NCBI GenBank assembly: GCA_964633355.1 | Contig: CAZWGO010000005.1 | Location: 54,876 to 118,875, forward strand | Length of the DNA: 64,000 bases | Reading direction: 5' to 3' | Source: Micavibrio_B sp964633355 | Lineage (GTDB): Bacteria > Pseudomonadota > Alphaproteobacteria > Micavibrionales > Micavibrionaceae | Shown: piece after piece, positions 44,560 through 53,605 of the stretch | Layout of the letters: each line of letters starts with the position of its first letter | Numbering within the stretch: position 1 is the stretch's first letter | Program-made: the position numbers and the translations under genes | The notes under the pieces: model-generated | Told to the model about the DNA's origin: nothing | The model's database searches: none | Seen by the model: the letters and a program-made list of their open reading frames with translations, nothing else

Positions 44560-44645
44560 CTACAGCTTGGGTGTCAATTAAAAACACAACATATTGTGTT
44601 TGGATAAGAAAAATTATCCATATATTGATTTAAATCAATTACTTA

Positions 44646-46088
44646 TTAAGCGGCGGAGATCTTCTTGATAATGTTAGTGGTGCTACGTCCTTCCACGATT
44701 CCCATGATTTTCACTTCCCCGCCATAGGCGCGCACTACTTTCGCTTCCGGTAACTGGTCTTCCGTATAGTCTCCGCCTTTAAAGATAATACCCGGCTCGA
44801 TATATCGAATCAGCTCGATCGGCGTATTGTCCCCTCCGGCCTCCGTGGCGCCGAACAAAACCACGAGATCGACCGAACCCAGCCCCGCCATAACGGTGGC
44901 GCGGTCGCCCTCCATATTTACCGGGCGGCTCTCGCCTTTGAGTATTTTCACTGACTTGTCGTGATTGAGACCAAGTACCAAACGGTCGCAATGGCTTGCC
45001 GCTTCTTTCAGATAAGTGACGTGACCGGCATGCAAGATATCGAAACAGCCATTTGTGAAGCCAACCTTGAGGCCTTGCTCTTTCCAGATCCTAACCTGTT
45101 CTTTGGCCGCATCCCATGTCGCAAAGGAGTCGCTGCCGATACTCTGGCTAAATAATTCTTCAGACGTAACCGCATGCGCGCCGGCTTTGGCGACAGCAAT
45201 CCCTGCCGCTTTATTGGCCAGCGCTGCCGCTTCAACCAAGGACAAACCTGCCGCAAGCCCGGCGGCCAGTACTGCAATCACCGTGTCACCGGCACCCGAG
45301 ACATCCGAGACTTCATGTGCCATCGTTTTTAAATGAACGGGCGTACCATCCAAACCGTCGAGCACTGTCATACCGTCTTCCGAACGCGTTGCGACGATAG
45401 AATTTATCCCGCTGCTCTCCAGAAGTTTTTGGGCTGCGTTGGCGATATCAGCATCACCTGCAAGCGACGGAACGCCGATGCTCTCGGCCAGTTCTTTGCG
45501 ATTGGGGGTGACCACGTCTGCACCCTTATATATTGAGTAATCCTTACCTTTCGGATCGACCAGCACCGGAATTCCTAGCACCCGCGCTTCGGCGATAATT
45601 TCCGCCAGAACCCTTTTCGTCAGCGCGCCTTTGCTGTAGTCGGACAGGATCACCGCCTTGGCAAAACGAATCTCGTGCTTCGCCATTTCAAGAAGACGAT
45701 CTTCGTCATTTTCAAGCAGCGGCGCGATCATTTCATGATCGGCGCGCATCATCTGCATGCCGTTTCCGACAAAACGAATTTTCTGGATTGTCGGGCGGTC
45801 GCTGACTTCGATCATTTCCGCACCGGGACCGCATAGCGCGCGAACCCTGTTCGCCGCCTCATCATTTCCGACGACGCCAATGATTCGCGCATCGACGCCT
45901 AAAGATTTAAGATTCGCAAATACATTGCCTGCGCCGCCAAGCCCGTCTTTTTCGCGGTCAACAGAAAGAATGGGAAAAGGACCTTCCGGCGATATCCGGC
46001 TAACACTGCCATAGACATAGCGGTCCAGCATGCAATCGCCGATCACGACCACGCGTATATCTCTGAAATCTTTGGAAGAAAAAATCAT
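44646..46088 (-). CDS. hldE: Bifunctional heptose kinase/adenylyltransferase HldE
   Basis: Makes ADP-D-glycero-beta-D-manno-heptose for the lipopolysaccharide core. The N-terminal PfkB-type kinase (to about 320) has GGAGNVFANLKSLGVD, VDPKGKDYSIY and the anion-hole sequence DVSGAGDTVIAVLAAG. The C-terminal nucleotidyltransferase (about 345-480) has VGFTNGCFDILHAGHVTYLK and ENRPVNMEGDRA-type residues. It is complete at 480 residues, so the cell makes a heptose-containing outer membrane. Confidence 0.96.
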   Translation of the reverse strand: MIFSSKDFRDIRVVVIGDCMLDRYVYGSVSRISPEGPFPILSVDREKDGLGGAGNVFANLKSLGVDARIIGVVGNDEAANRVRALCGPGAEMIEVSDRPTIQKIRFVGNGMQMMRADHEMIAPLLENDEDRLLEMAKHEIRFAKAVILSDYSKGALTKRVLAEIIAEARVLGIPVLVDPKGKDYSIYKGADVVTPNRKELAESIGVPSLAGDADIANAAQKLLESSGINSIVATRSEDGMTVLDGLDGTPVHLKTMAHEVSDVSGAGDTVIAVLAAGLAAGLSLVEAAALANKAAGIAVAKAGAHAVTSEELFSQSIGSDSFATWDAAKEQVRIWKEQGLKVGFTNGCFDILHAGHVTYLKEAASHCDRLVLGLNHDKSVKILKGESRPVNMEGDRATVMAGLGSVDLVVLFGATEAGGDNTPIELIRYIEPGIIFKGGDYTEDQLPEAKVVRAYGGEVKIMGIVEGRSTTNIIKKISAA

Positions 46089-46238
46089 CGTTCTCCAATC
46101 CTTAACGAAACCCTAATAAAAGCCTGTCAAATACAGTGGATATTATATGTTTGTAGTTACATGGCGTTTATACTTTGTCAACTTTTGTCATGTCTAATAG
46201 GGGTTAAGCAAAAATATAAGTCCGAAAGGATTCGGGTA

Positions 46239-47153
46239 ATGGGTCACAACACAGGAACACTGGGCAAAATCAAATCCTATCTCGAGCGTAACCGTCTTGG
46301 TGAATTGCTCGTCATTCGCGGTCGCCTGTCACCTCTGCAACTCAAAACCGCTTTGTCCCGTCAGCATGAACAAAAAATTCCCTTGGGAAAAATTCTTGTC
46401 CAGCAAGGCTATGTTACCAAGAGCGACATTTTTTCTGCCATTGCGACTCAATGGGCGCTTCGCTCCCTTGCCGCTATAGTAACTATTATGATCACTGCCT
46501 CGGCTTTTAATATAAAGACCGCTTCGGCCAAAGACGCGCAAACGACTTTGGCGATGGCCGCCGCGCCGATTAGCTCCATTTCTTCTTATCCTGACCTTTT
46601 CGGTTCGAATGAAAAGAAATCATCCGACCTTTCCGCCTTTACAAAATGGGGCACGATGTTCGCCCGCTTTGATGGCCAGATGAAAAAGCCGGGCTCTGCC
46701 GAGATTCTTAAAAAATGGAAAAACAATCTGGAAGAAATTCGCGGCCTGCCGCTGGAAACCATGGTTCACCGCGTCAATACGATGGCAAACAAGGTTCCTT
46801 ATATTAATGACAGCAAGAACTGGGGTAAATCCGATTACTGGGCAACGCCGGTCGAATTCTTTACCCGCGGCGGCGATTGTGAAGATTTCGCCATTGCCAA
46901 ATACGCCTCTCTTCGCGCGCTCGGCGTACCGGATAACCGCATGAGAATTGCTATCGTTAAAGATACGCAAAAAGGTATCCCGCACGCGATCCTGATCGTC
47001 TACACAGATAACGGCCCTGTCGTACTCGACAACCAGATCAAGAAAGTAACGGCGCAAAGCGATATTGCGCATTACAAACCGATCTTCTCCATCAACCGTT
47101 CGTCATGGTGGCTGCATACGCCGAACCGCGGCACGATTATGGCGAGCAGATAA
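46239..47153 (+). CDS. MshEN-like domain joined by a membrane segment to a LapG-like transglutaminase-fold protease
   Basis: A 304-residue protein with three parts. Residues 15-75 show the two-copy pattern of MshEN, a c-di-GMP-binding module: RLGELLVIRGRLSPLQLKTA then PLGKILVQQGYVTKSDIFSA. A hydrophobic segment follows (about 80-105, LAAIVTIMITASAFNIKTAS). The rest is a bacterial transglutaminase-like cysteine peptidase with the triad C214 (GDCEDF), H249 (PHAILIVY) and D264 (LDNQ), as in LapG. The ATG at 46239 is preferred over 46161 because AGGA lies 8 bases before it. A possible ASA signal-peptidase site could separate the two halves. The pyk gene abuts it tail to tail. Confidence 0.75.
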   Translation: MGHNTGTLGKIKSYLERNRLGELLVIRGRLSPLQLKTALSRQHEQKIPLGKILVQQGYVTKSDIFSAIATQWALRSLAAIVTIMITASAFNIKTASAKDAQTTLAMAAAPISSISSYPDLFGSNEKKSSDLSAFTKWGTMFARFDGQMKKPGSAEILKKWKNNLEEIRGLPLETMVHRVNTMANKVPYINDSKNWGKSDYWATPVEFFTRGGDCEDFAIAKYASLRALGVPDNRMRIAIVKDTQKGIPHAILIVYTDNGPVVLDNQIKKVTAQSDIAHYKPIFSINRSSWWLHTPNRGTIMASR

Positions 47154-48578
47154 TTACTCGATCCACGCAACTCTTAAAATATTCGTAGACCCGGGCGTTC
47201 CAAAAGGTACGCCCGCCGTCATGACGAATCTTTGGCCAACATCAGCCAGGCCTTGGTCTTTGGCATGTTTTTGCGCCAGCACCACCGCATCGGCGAAGGT
47301 TGAAACTTCCTCAACTTCCACGGCATGAACGCCATAAGAGATCGTCAATCTTCTAGCTGTTGAGAGATTTTGCGTCAGCACCAAAACTTTCATGGCCGGA
47401 CGCTGGCGTACGGCGCGAAGCGCCGTTGTACCGGATGTCGTATAGGTAGCGATACAGGCTGCCTTGATATCGCAGGCCACTTGATCGGCGGCAACGGTGA
47501 TGGCATCACCCGCATCATGACTTCCGACCGGATGATCGGCATCCATGATCGATCTATAAAGTTCGTTCTTCTCGACCGTCTGACAGATGCGATCCATAAT
47601 CGTGACGGCTTCGAGCGGATATTGTCCGGCGGCGGTTTCAGCCGACAGCATTACGGCATCCGTACCGTCGAACACGGCAGTGGCCACATCGCCCGCTTCG
47701 GCGCGGGTCGGGGATGGGCTTTCGATCATCGATTCGAGCATTTGCGTCGCGACGATGATCGGCTTTCCAGCATAGCGAACGGCACGCACGACTTTTTTCT
47801 GCGCAACCGGCACTTCTTCTGGCGGAATTTCAACACCGAGATCGCCGCGTGCCAGCATAACACCATCAGCCAATGCGATCATCTCATCAAGATGTTCGAG
47901 CGCAGACGGTTTTTCAAGCTTGATCATCAGCGCGGCTCTTCCCGCGATCAGCTTCTTGGCTTCGGCGACATCGGCAGGAGTCTGGACGAAACTTTGCGCG
48001 ATCCAGTCGACGCCCATATTGAGAGCCGCTTCCATATCGATCAAATCTTTCGGCGTCAGTGTCGACATCGGCAGAATGACGCCTGGGATATTAAATCCTT
48101 TGTTGTTGGAAAGAACCCGTCCGGAAACGATCTGGCCGATCAGATAACCTTCACCGCGATCAACGATTTCCATGCGAACCTTGCCATCATCGAGAAGAAT
48201 GAAGGAACCGATCGGCATCGCCGCGATCACTTCCGGATGCGGCAGGCAAACGCGGCTTTCATCACCGAGAGTCTCATCAAGATCGAGGCGGATTTTCATT
48301 CCAGCCTCGAGAACGATTTTACCGTCTTTAAAACGACCGACGCGAAGTTTCGGCCCTTGCAAATCTCCGACGACACCGATTGTCTTGCCGTATTGCTCCT
48401 CGATCTCGCGGATCCAGTTGATATTCTTTGCGTGGCCTTCATGACTTCCATGGGAAAAATTCAGGCGAAAGACGTCTACTCCGGCGAGAAATAATTTTTC
48501 GATCATTTCGCGGCTGGAGGAAGCTGGGCCGAGCGTGGCAAGAATCTTGGTCTGACGGGAGCGGATAATTTTGGACAT
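47154..48578 (-). CDS. pyk: Pyruvate kinase
   Basis: Glycolytic enzyme, PEP to pyruvate. TKILATLGPASSSREMIEKL, NFSHGS, LDDGKVRM, the pyruvate kinase signature region MIKLEKPSALEHLDEMIALA and MLARGDLGVEIPPE, and SAETAAGQYPLEAV are intact. 474 residues is usual. It stands alone between the LapG-like gene and the nrdA control region. Confidence 0.96.
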   Translation of the reverse strand: MSKIIRSRQTKILATLGPASSSREMIEKLFLAGVDVFRLNFSHGSHEGHAKNINWIREIEEQYGKTIGVVGDLQGPKLRVGRFKDGKIVLEAGMKIRLDLDETLGDESRVCLPHPEVIAAMPIGSFILLDDGKVRMEIVDRGEGYLIGQIVSGRVLSNNKGFNIPGVILPMSTLTPKDLIDMEAALNMGVDWIAQSFVQTPADVAEAKKLIAGRAALMIKLEKPSALEHLDEMIALADGVMLARGDLGVEIPPEEVPVAQKKVVRAVRYAGKPIIVATQMLESMIESPSPTRAEAGDVATAVFDGTDAVMLSAETAAGQYPLEAVTIMDRICQTVEKNELYRSIMDADHPVGSHDAGDAITVAADQVACDIKAACIATYTTSGTTALRAVRQRPAMKVLVLTQNLSTARRLTISYGVHAVEVEEVSTFADAVVLAQKHAKDQGLADVGQRFVMTAGVPFGTPGSTNILRVAWIE

Positions 48579-48640
48579 GCGATTACTCTTTTGAAACTGG
48601 AGATGCGTTCTACCATAAAGCGTAGAAAATGAGAATTAAC

Positions 48641-48889
48641 GATTCCTTTTCATCCCACTCGGCATCCCCTATCCAGCCCGAAACTGATTCTCTTCCTAAG
48701 AATCATTCTGAATCAAAGACTTAATAAATAATTGAAATTTAATTTCAACCGTCTCAGAATTAATGATTTTCGGGAATCATGAAATTTGATTGCTATTATG
48801 AGTTATCAACGATTCCCACAAAGATTATTTTCATTTTAAAAATCAATCAGTTACTCAAAATTAATTGGAAATGTCGATTTGCCAGACTC
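48641..48889 (+). promoter_or_regulatory. GANTC cluster upstream of nrdA
   Basis: Seven CcrM-type GANTC sites occur in 249 bases (48641, 48686, 48700, 48710, 48774, 48811, 48885). One is expected by chance in about 256 bases. The stretch between pyk and nrdA (487 bases) has no gene. A -35-like TTGACA is at 48898-48903. Cell-cycle control of nrdA through CcrM and GcrA is inferred. Confidence 0.6.
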
Positions 48890-48920
48890 GTTTTTTTTTG
48901 ACATTTTTTTGGACGTTACC

Positions 48921-48968
48921 CACGAGATATAGTAGGTTAGTAGCTGTGTTCATCACTAGGGGTTGTGT
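48921..48968 (+). promoter_or_regulatory. Paired NrdR-like boxes upstream of nrdA
   Basis: Box 1 is CACGAGATATAGTAG (48921-48935); box 2 is the partly degenerate CACTAGGGGTTGTGT (48954-48968). They start 33 bases apart, the same spacing as the pair before nrdB, and box 1 matches the nrdB box at 13 of 15 positions. NrdR boxes normally occur in pairs about three helical turns apart. Confidence 0.55.
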
Positions 48969-49065
48969 CTGACAAGGATCCAGCCCTGCGCCAAAACTAC
49001 CAAATCATCTCAAGAAACTTATATTAATGATACCTCAGGGAGCCCAATTTTAGGGATTTAAGAAC

Positions 49066-50892
49066 ATGTTCGATGTCGCACAAATGGAACGCGGAAACCG
49101 GGTCGAAATCGACCGCAACCGCGATGAGAAACTGACCAGCTTCGGGATCGCCACCCTGAAAGACCGCTATTTATTACCCGAAGAAGGTCCGCAGGATCTG
49201 TTCGCGCGCGTTTCCATGTATTATGGCGATGACAGCGCCCATGCCCAGCGCATCTATGATTATATCTCCAAACTCTGGTTTATGCCGGCAACGCCGATTC
49301 TATCGAATGGCGGCACATCCCGCGGCCTGCCGATTTCCTGCTTTTTGAACGAAACCAATGATTCTCTCGAAGACATCGTCTCTTTGTGGAATGAAAATGT
49401 CTGGCTGGCGTCCCTTGGCGGCGGTATCGGCTCTTACTGGGGTAATGTCCGCTCTATCGGCGAAAAAGTCGGCCGCAACGGCAAAACCTCCGGTATCGTC
49501 CCTTTCATCCGCGTAATGGATTCTCTGACCCTTGCCATTTCCCAAGGCTCGCTACGTCGCGGCTCGGCAGCGATTTACCTACCGATCGATCACCCAGAAA
49601 TTGAAGAATTTATCGATATTCGCCGTCCAACCGGCGGCGACCCGAACCGTAAAGCGCTGAACTTGCACCACGGTGTTCTCGTCACCGATGCCTTTATGCT
49701 GGCTGTCGAACGTGATGAAGACTGGGCGCTGCGCTCTCCGAAAGACAAGGCCATCATCGGCAAGGTCAAGGCGCGTGAACTCTGGATTCGTTTGTTGACC
49801 GCCCGTATCGAACAGGGCGAACCGTATATTGTTTATATCGACCATGTGAACAACGCGATTCCCGAGCACCATAAAATGGCGGGCCTCAACGTGAAGATGT
49901 CCAATCTTTGCTCCGAGATTACATTGCCGACAGGCCGCGACCATCTTGGCAATGACAGAACGGCTGTTTGCTGTCTGTCTTCCGTCAATCTCGAAACATT
50001 CGACGAATGGCAGGATCACCCGACCTTTATCGAAGACATCATGCGCTTCCTCGATAACGTCCTGACAGACTTTATCAATAAAGCCCCGGACTCGATGAAA
50101 CGCGCTAAATACGCCGCGATGCGTGAGCGCAGCGTCGGTCTAGGTGTTATGGGCTTCCACTCCTTCCTGCAACAAAAAATGATTCCGTTTGAATCCGTCA
50201 TGGCGAAAGTATGGAACCGTAAAATGTTCCAGCACATCAAACGTCAGGCCGATGATGCGTCGATCAAACTGGCGCATGAGCGCGGCGCTTGCCCTGATGC
50301 GGCGGATTACGGCGTCATGGAACGCTTCTCCAACAAGATGGCGATTGCACCGACAGCGTCGATCTCGATCATCTGCGGCGGTGCGTCCCCGGGTATCGAG
50401 CCGAACGCGGCGAATGCCTATACGCATAAAACCCTGTCCGGCTCTTTCCCGGTCAAAAACCCATACCTGACCAAGATATTGGAAGCCAAAGGCATGAATG
50501 ACGAAGATACATGGTCTTCGATCTACACAGCCGAAGGCTCCGTTCAGCATCTCGACTTCCTGTCCGACGACGAGAAAATGGTTTTCCGCACCGCGTTCGA
50601 ACTCGACCAGCGCTGGCTGATCGAACATGCGGCGGACCGTACACCGTTCGTTTGTCAGGCACAGTCATTGAACGTCTTCCTGCCGGCCAATGTTCACAAG
50701 GCCGATCTGCATGGCATTCATTTCGAAGCATGGAAAAAAGGCGTCAAGTCGCTGTATTACTGCCGTTCGAAATCGATCCAGCGTGCAGAAAGCGCGGCGT
50801 CATGGGCGAAAGCTAAAAAAGCCGCCAATTCCGGAGAGCAATTGACACTCGAAGAGCCAAAAAACTACGAAGAGTGCCTCGCCTGTCAGTAG
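49066..50892 (+). CDS. nrdA: Ribonucleoside-diphosphate reductase alpha subunit
   Basis: Large subunit of a class I reductase, 608 residues. The active-site cysteines are in LPISCFLNETNDS, SNLCSEITLPT and CCLSSVNL. The C-terminal redox pair is CLAC (ending EECLACQ). The N-terminus begins directly at the catalytic barrel region (LLPEEGPQDLFARVSMYYGD), so no ATP-cone is present and allosteric overall-activity control by that domain is missing. The partner nrdB lies about 2.9 kb downstream with three unrelated genes in between. It is followed by a terminator. Confidence 0.96.
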   Translation: MFDVAQMERGNRVEIDRNRDEKLTSFGIATLKDRYLLPEEGPQDLFARVSMYYGDDSAHAQRIYDYISKLWFMPATPILSNGGTSRGLPISCFLNETNDSLEDIVSLWNENVWLASLGGGIGSYWGNVRSIGEKVGRNGKTSGIVPFIRVMDSLTLAISQGSLRRGSAAIYLPIDHPEIEEFIDIRRPTGGDPNRKALNLHHGVLVTDAFMLAVERDEDWALRSPKDKAIIGKVKARELWIRLLTARIEQGEPYIVYIDHVNNAIPEHHKMAGLNVKMSNLCSEITLPTGRDHLGNDRTAVCCLSSVNLETFDEWQDHPTFIEDIMRFLDNVLTDFINKAPDSMKRAKYAAMRERSVGLGVMGFHSFLQQKMIPFESVMAKVWNRKMFQHIKRQADDASIKLAHERGACPDAADYGVMERFSNKMAIAPTASISIICGGASPGIEPNAANAYTHKTLSGSFPVKNPYLTKILEAKGMNDEDTWSSIYTAEGSVQHLDFLSDDEKMVFRTAFELDQRWLIEHAADRTPFVCQAQSLNVFLPANVHKADLHGIHFEAWKKGVKSLYYCRSKSIQRAESAASWAKAKKAANSGEQLTLEEPKNYEECLACQ

Positions 50893-50955
50893 AGAGTTTC
50901 ACTGAGTTACTGCGTTGCTTTGATTAATTCTTGGGTTGATGAGTAAATGCGTTAT

Positions 50956-50993
50956 AAAACCGGGTCCTGTTTCCCCTTCAGGCCCGGTTTTTT
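50956..50993 (+). terminator. Intrinsic terminator after nrdA
   Basis: ACCGGGTCCTG pairs with CAGGCCCGGT around a short loop, followed by a T-run. It shows that nrdA is transcribed separately from nrdB. Confidence 0.88.
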
Positions 50994-51032
50994 CTTGGGC
51001 AGTTAAAAGATTATTCAGATAATCCGACTAGA

Positions 51033-51779
51033 ATGATGCGCATGGACTCTTTAAGCCCAGAATTCTCGCCAGAATTTTCAACCGGGAACAACCGACAGGT
51101 TTTGACTGTCCGTGCGGCTATCGGCCTCGTGCAAAGCTATCTAGGGTACGATGCCAGCGAAGACCCGAAATATCTTATTCATGATTTGATGCATATCCTC
51201 GCCGATGCCGTTTCCGGTATTGTCGCCGATGAACGCCGCGCAGGCATCATGGAATACCATATGCTGACCCACTCTCTCCAGATATCCGACATCTCCGAGG
51301 ACGGCTACATCACGAGATGGAAACATAAGACATCTATCTCAATGGAAGAACTGGCCGAGACATATGCCAGAAATGGGGCCAATCTCATCAAGGCCGCTAT
51401 CTATTCAGAAAGAGAAAAAATTGTAAGATCCGTTTCAGAAGATCGGCACGGCAATGTATTGGTTGAACAAAAGCATGTCGAAGAAATTGAGAAACAGTTC
51501 CAGGATAATCCTCGTATTAAGGGACTGGAATCTCTTTTATATCCTGACGCTCTGACGCAAATGGAAACGCAGCAAGCTATTATCCGCGCCCAAACACTGA
51601 GCCGGTATTTCCGCGAGAATAATCAAGGCCGCAAACTGGATCAATTCACGCTCGATGAAATCATGGAAATGCCGTTGCATTCTTTTGGCATAAGGTTGGA
51701 AATGACGAATAATAAATTATGCTTCCCGGCTTTCATTCCAATCGCACCGCCTGTTTTTACGGCACAGCCCGGTTTTTAG
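51033..51779 (+). CDS. Hypothetical protein, 248 residues
   Basis: A soluble protein of helical character (VRAAIGLVQSYLGYDASEDP, EELAETYARNGANLIKAAIY) with a hydrophobic C-terminus (FIPIAPPVFTAQPGF). I recognise no domain. It is monocistronic and its stop overlaps that of the phosphatase on the other strand. It may be a lineage-specific protein. Confidence 0.6.
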   Translation: MMRMDSLSPEFSPEFSTGNNRQVLTVRAAIGLVQSYLGYDASEDPKYLIHDLMHILADAVSGIVADERRAGIMEYHMLTHSLQISDISEDGYITRWKHKTSISMEELAETYARNGANLIKAAIYSEREKIVRSVSEDRHGNVLVEQKHVEEIEKQFQDNPRIKGLESLLYPDALTQMETQQAIIRAQTLSRYFRENNQGRKLDQFTLDEIMEMPLHSFGIRLEMTNNKLCFPAFIPIAPPVFTAQPGF

Positions 51780-52567
51780 GGTACACGCTTCATAAAATCA
51801 GGCACAGGCGGAAGATCGCCGTATGAGAAAGGCTGCAAGCTTTCAACCATATCAATATTCATCGGCACCGCCCCGACACCATCCCATATTTTTCGTGCCC
51901 GCCAATTCCCTGTGTGGCCGCTGATCTCGATCACATCGCCGTTATTTGGATTGCCTTTCAAGCCGCAAGCCTGACCGATTTTATTCTTGTCTTCGATACG
52001 AATATGGAGCCAGTTCATGATGAAAGCCTGAATGATCGCACCATGGACAACAAAAAGGAATTCATCCTTGCCCGCATCGATATCACGGCGAAGTGTGCCG
52101 TCGATAAGGCTTTTGACCATAGCGCGGGTTTCCTTGGTGGATTCGCCAAAGATATTCTTCGCTGAGAGATTGTCATTTCTATAGATCATTTCACTCATCT
52201 GTTTGAGTGTTGAAATAACCTTTGGATCCATGTCTGGGTGGGGCAATTCAAGAAGGCTTGCCGCGCCAAAGAATTTCTCTGTCAGGCGCCAATCCTCATA
52301 TAATTTCGGCTGTCCTTGCAAAGATCCATTCATGCCGTGAATAATGCCAGATAATGTTTCGCGGGTTCGTTGATAAGGACTCAAAAATAAAGTCGGCCAT
52401 TTGGTAACATTATGGCTGGCATAAAAACCACCAAGGAATTTTCCTGTTCCTACAACTTGGGCCCAGCCAGCTTCTGTAAGGCCGACCTTACTGTCTCCTT
52501 TTTCAATATATTTCTTAAAATCGACATTGCCTTCGGATTCACCGTGGCGGACCAATAAAATACGCAT
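51776..52567 (-). CDS. Histidine phosphatase family protein
   Basis: A 263-residue member of the phosphoglycerate mutase-like superfamily. The catalytic signature LVRHGESEGN is at the N-terminus, followed by LSPYQRTRETLSGI, DWRLTEKFFG and the second histidine region EFLFVVHGAIIQAFIMNWL. The start ATG 52567 is chosen because the longer frame would run through an intergenic stretch and into the gene at 52677. The substrate is unknown. Confidence 0.85.
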   Translation of the reverse strand: MRILLVRHGESEGNVDFKKYIEKGDSKVGLTEAGWAQVVGTGKFLGGFYASHNVTKWPTLFLSPYQRTRETLSGIIHGMNGSLQGQPKLYEDWRLTEKFFGAASLLELPHPDMDPKVISTLKQMSEMIYRNDNLSAKNIFGESTKETRAMVKSLIDGTLRRDIDAGKDEFLFVVHGAIIQAFIMNWLHIRIEDKNKIGQACGLKGNPNNGDVIEISGHTGNWRARKIWDGVGAVPMNIDMVESLQPFSYGDLPPVPDFMKRVP

Positions 52568-52676
52568 GAAATAAGCTAGAATAAATAATCGCCATTCTAC
52601 CACATAATAATGATTTACATAAAATTTACTCTTTTCATTTAAGCTCGGGTGAATTAAACAAAAAAATGAGGGTGAT

Positions 52677-53336
52677 ATGGGACGAGGTTTAGGCGGTCTT
52701 TTAGGAAAAGTTGGAATTGATAATCCACTGGAAAAAAAAGCAGGCGGGTTATTGGACGTTTTCGGTAACGTCGCAAAAGGAGCAAGAAATTTAAATGACG
52801 GACAAGCGGAATATGTTGTCCAGATGCAAAAAGGCAAAAACGGCCCGACAGAATATTACCGCGTCGATGAGGCGAAAGACGGCACAATGAAAGCCCGCAA
52901 ACTGGAAAGCGGCGAGCTGACAGCGGAAATTCGTAACGAAGCAAAAACACCGGCGCAGCTACAAAAAGAATTGGCCGATGCAAATACACCCGCAAAACTC
53001 AATGCGAGCTTAAAATACGCACAAGATACCGATGCTTTTATAGCCGGTAAAATAGGCCGCACCGCAGAAGGGCCGCTAGAAGCAGGTAAAACACCTGCAG
53101 AAACGCGTCAGAACGTGATCGCAGAACTTGGTGAAAGCCTGAAAGAAATCAAAAAAATCCCGAAATCCGAGATGCCGGAAGCTGATAAAAAAGCCTTCTC
53201 CCAAACAGTCGACGGCGAAATCTCACGACTCGAACGAATTCAGGGAATACCGTCGGCTCTGCAGGCTGCGGCTACTGCGGCCAATCCGGCTGTAGCACCT
53301 ACCGCCGCACCGTCTTTCCCAACTCCCGGTCAATAA
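52677..53336 (+). CDS. Hypothetical protein, 219 residues, rich in lysine and alanine
   Basis: A protein with a glycine-rich start (MGRGLGGLLGKVGI) and long stretches of charged helix (EAKTPAQLQKELADANTPAK, LNASLKYAQDTDAFIAGK), ending in an A/P-rich tail. GAGGGTGAT before the ATG is a ribosome binding site. No family or signal peptide is evident; it could be an effector or scaffold-like protein, which is speculation. The gene is upstream of the nrdB leader region. Confidence 0.55.
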   Translation: MGRGLGGLLGKVGIDNPLEKKAGGLLDVFGNVAKGARNLNDGQAEYVVQMQKGKNGPTEYYRVDEAKDGTMKARKLESGELTAEIRNEAKTPAQLQKELADANTPAKLNASLKYAQDTDAFIAGKIGRTAEGPLEAGKTPAETRQNVIAELGESLKEIKKIPKSEMPEADKKAFSQTVDGEISRLERIQGIPSALQAAATAANPAVAPTAAPSFPTPGQ

Positions 53337-53377
53337 AGACTGGAACATTCAGGCTAAACGATCATTGGTTGGATAAC

Positions 53378-53482
53378 GAAGAGAATACAACCTATTCCTC
53401 TTCGGGCTTGGGCCCCGCACGCGTGAAAATCGCTGCGGGGTTCCGTATTTGAGCTCAAATACATTTGTATTTCTACGGAACC
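53378..53482 (+). other. Three stacked hairpins after the 219-residue gene
   Basis: HP1: GAAGAG with CTCTTC (53378-53403). HP2: CCCCGCA with TGCGGGG (53413-53440). HP3: GGTTCCGTA with TACGGAACC (53439-53482). HP2 and HP3 overlap by two bases and so are partly exclusive. None has a proper T-run. They lie directly 5' of the TPP riboswitch and may form part of the same leader. Confidence 0.5.
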
Positions 53483-53510
53483 GCTTAGCCACTCACCCGT
53501 TGGCAAGGCG

Positions 53511-53598
53511 GCAAACGGGAGTGCTTCTCATTTATTTGATGGGCTGAGATTATATCCCTTGAACCTGGACACAGACAATACTGGCGCAGGAAGTTTGC
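53511..53598 (+). ncRNA. TPP riboswitch (THI element), apparently orphan
   Basis: P1 is a perfect GCAAAC/GTTTGC (53511-53516 with 53593-53598). The diagnostic THI-box core is CTGAGA (53544-53549), followed by TATATCCCTTGAACCTG (THI-box GAACCTG at 53561) and ACTGGCGCAGGAAG. All match the thiamine pyrophosphate aptamer. The next gene on this strand is nrdB, which is not a thiamine gene; no thi gene is within 1.5 kb. A strong terminator follows 8 bases later. Confidence 0.85.
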
Positions 53599-53605
53599 TA
53601 TCAGG

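Noticed and set aside
47370..48494. 374-residue frame antisense to pyk
   Set aside because: Composition is that of a shadow of the pyruvate kinase frame, no recognisable domain and no ribosome binding site.
48699..48709. AGAATCATTCT as a second Fur box, upstream of nrdA
   Set aside because: The palindrome is only 5-1-5 and overlaps two GANTC sites, which explain it better; kept only as a weak possibility.
48898..48933. Clear sigma-70 promoter for nrdA using TTGACA at 48898
   Set aside because: The best -10-like sequence (TATAGT at 48928) is 24 bases away, too far; no good -10 lies at 16-18 bases, so the promoter is left undefined.
52568..52837. 90-residue N-terminal extension of the histidine phosphatase
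   Set aside because: It runs opposite the start of the 219-residue gene, is cysteine/proline-rich and not phosphatase-like; the catalytic LVRHGE motif sits at the normal distance from the chosen start.
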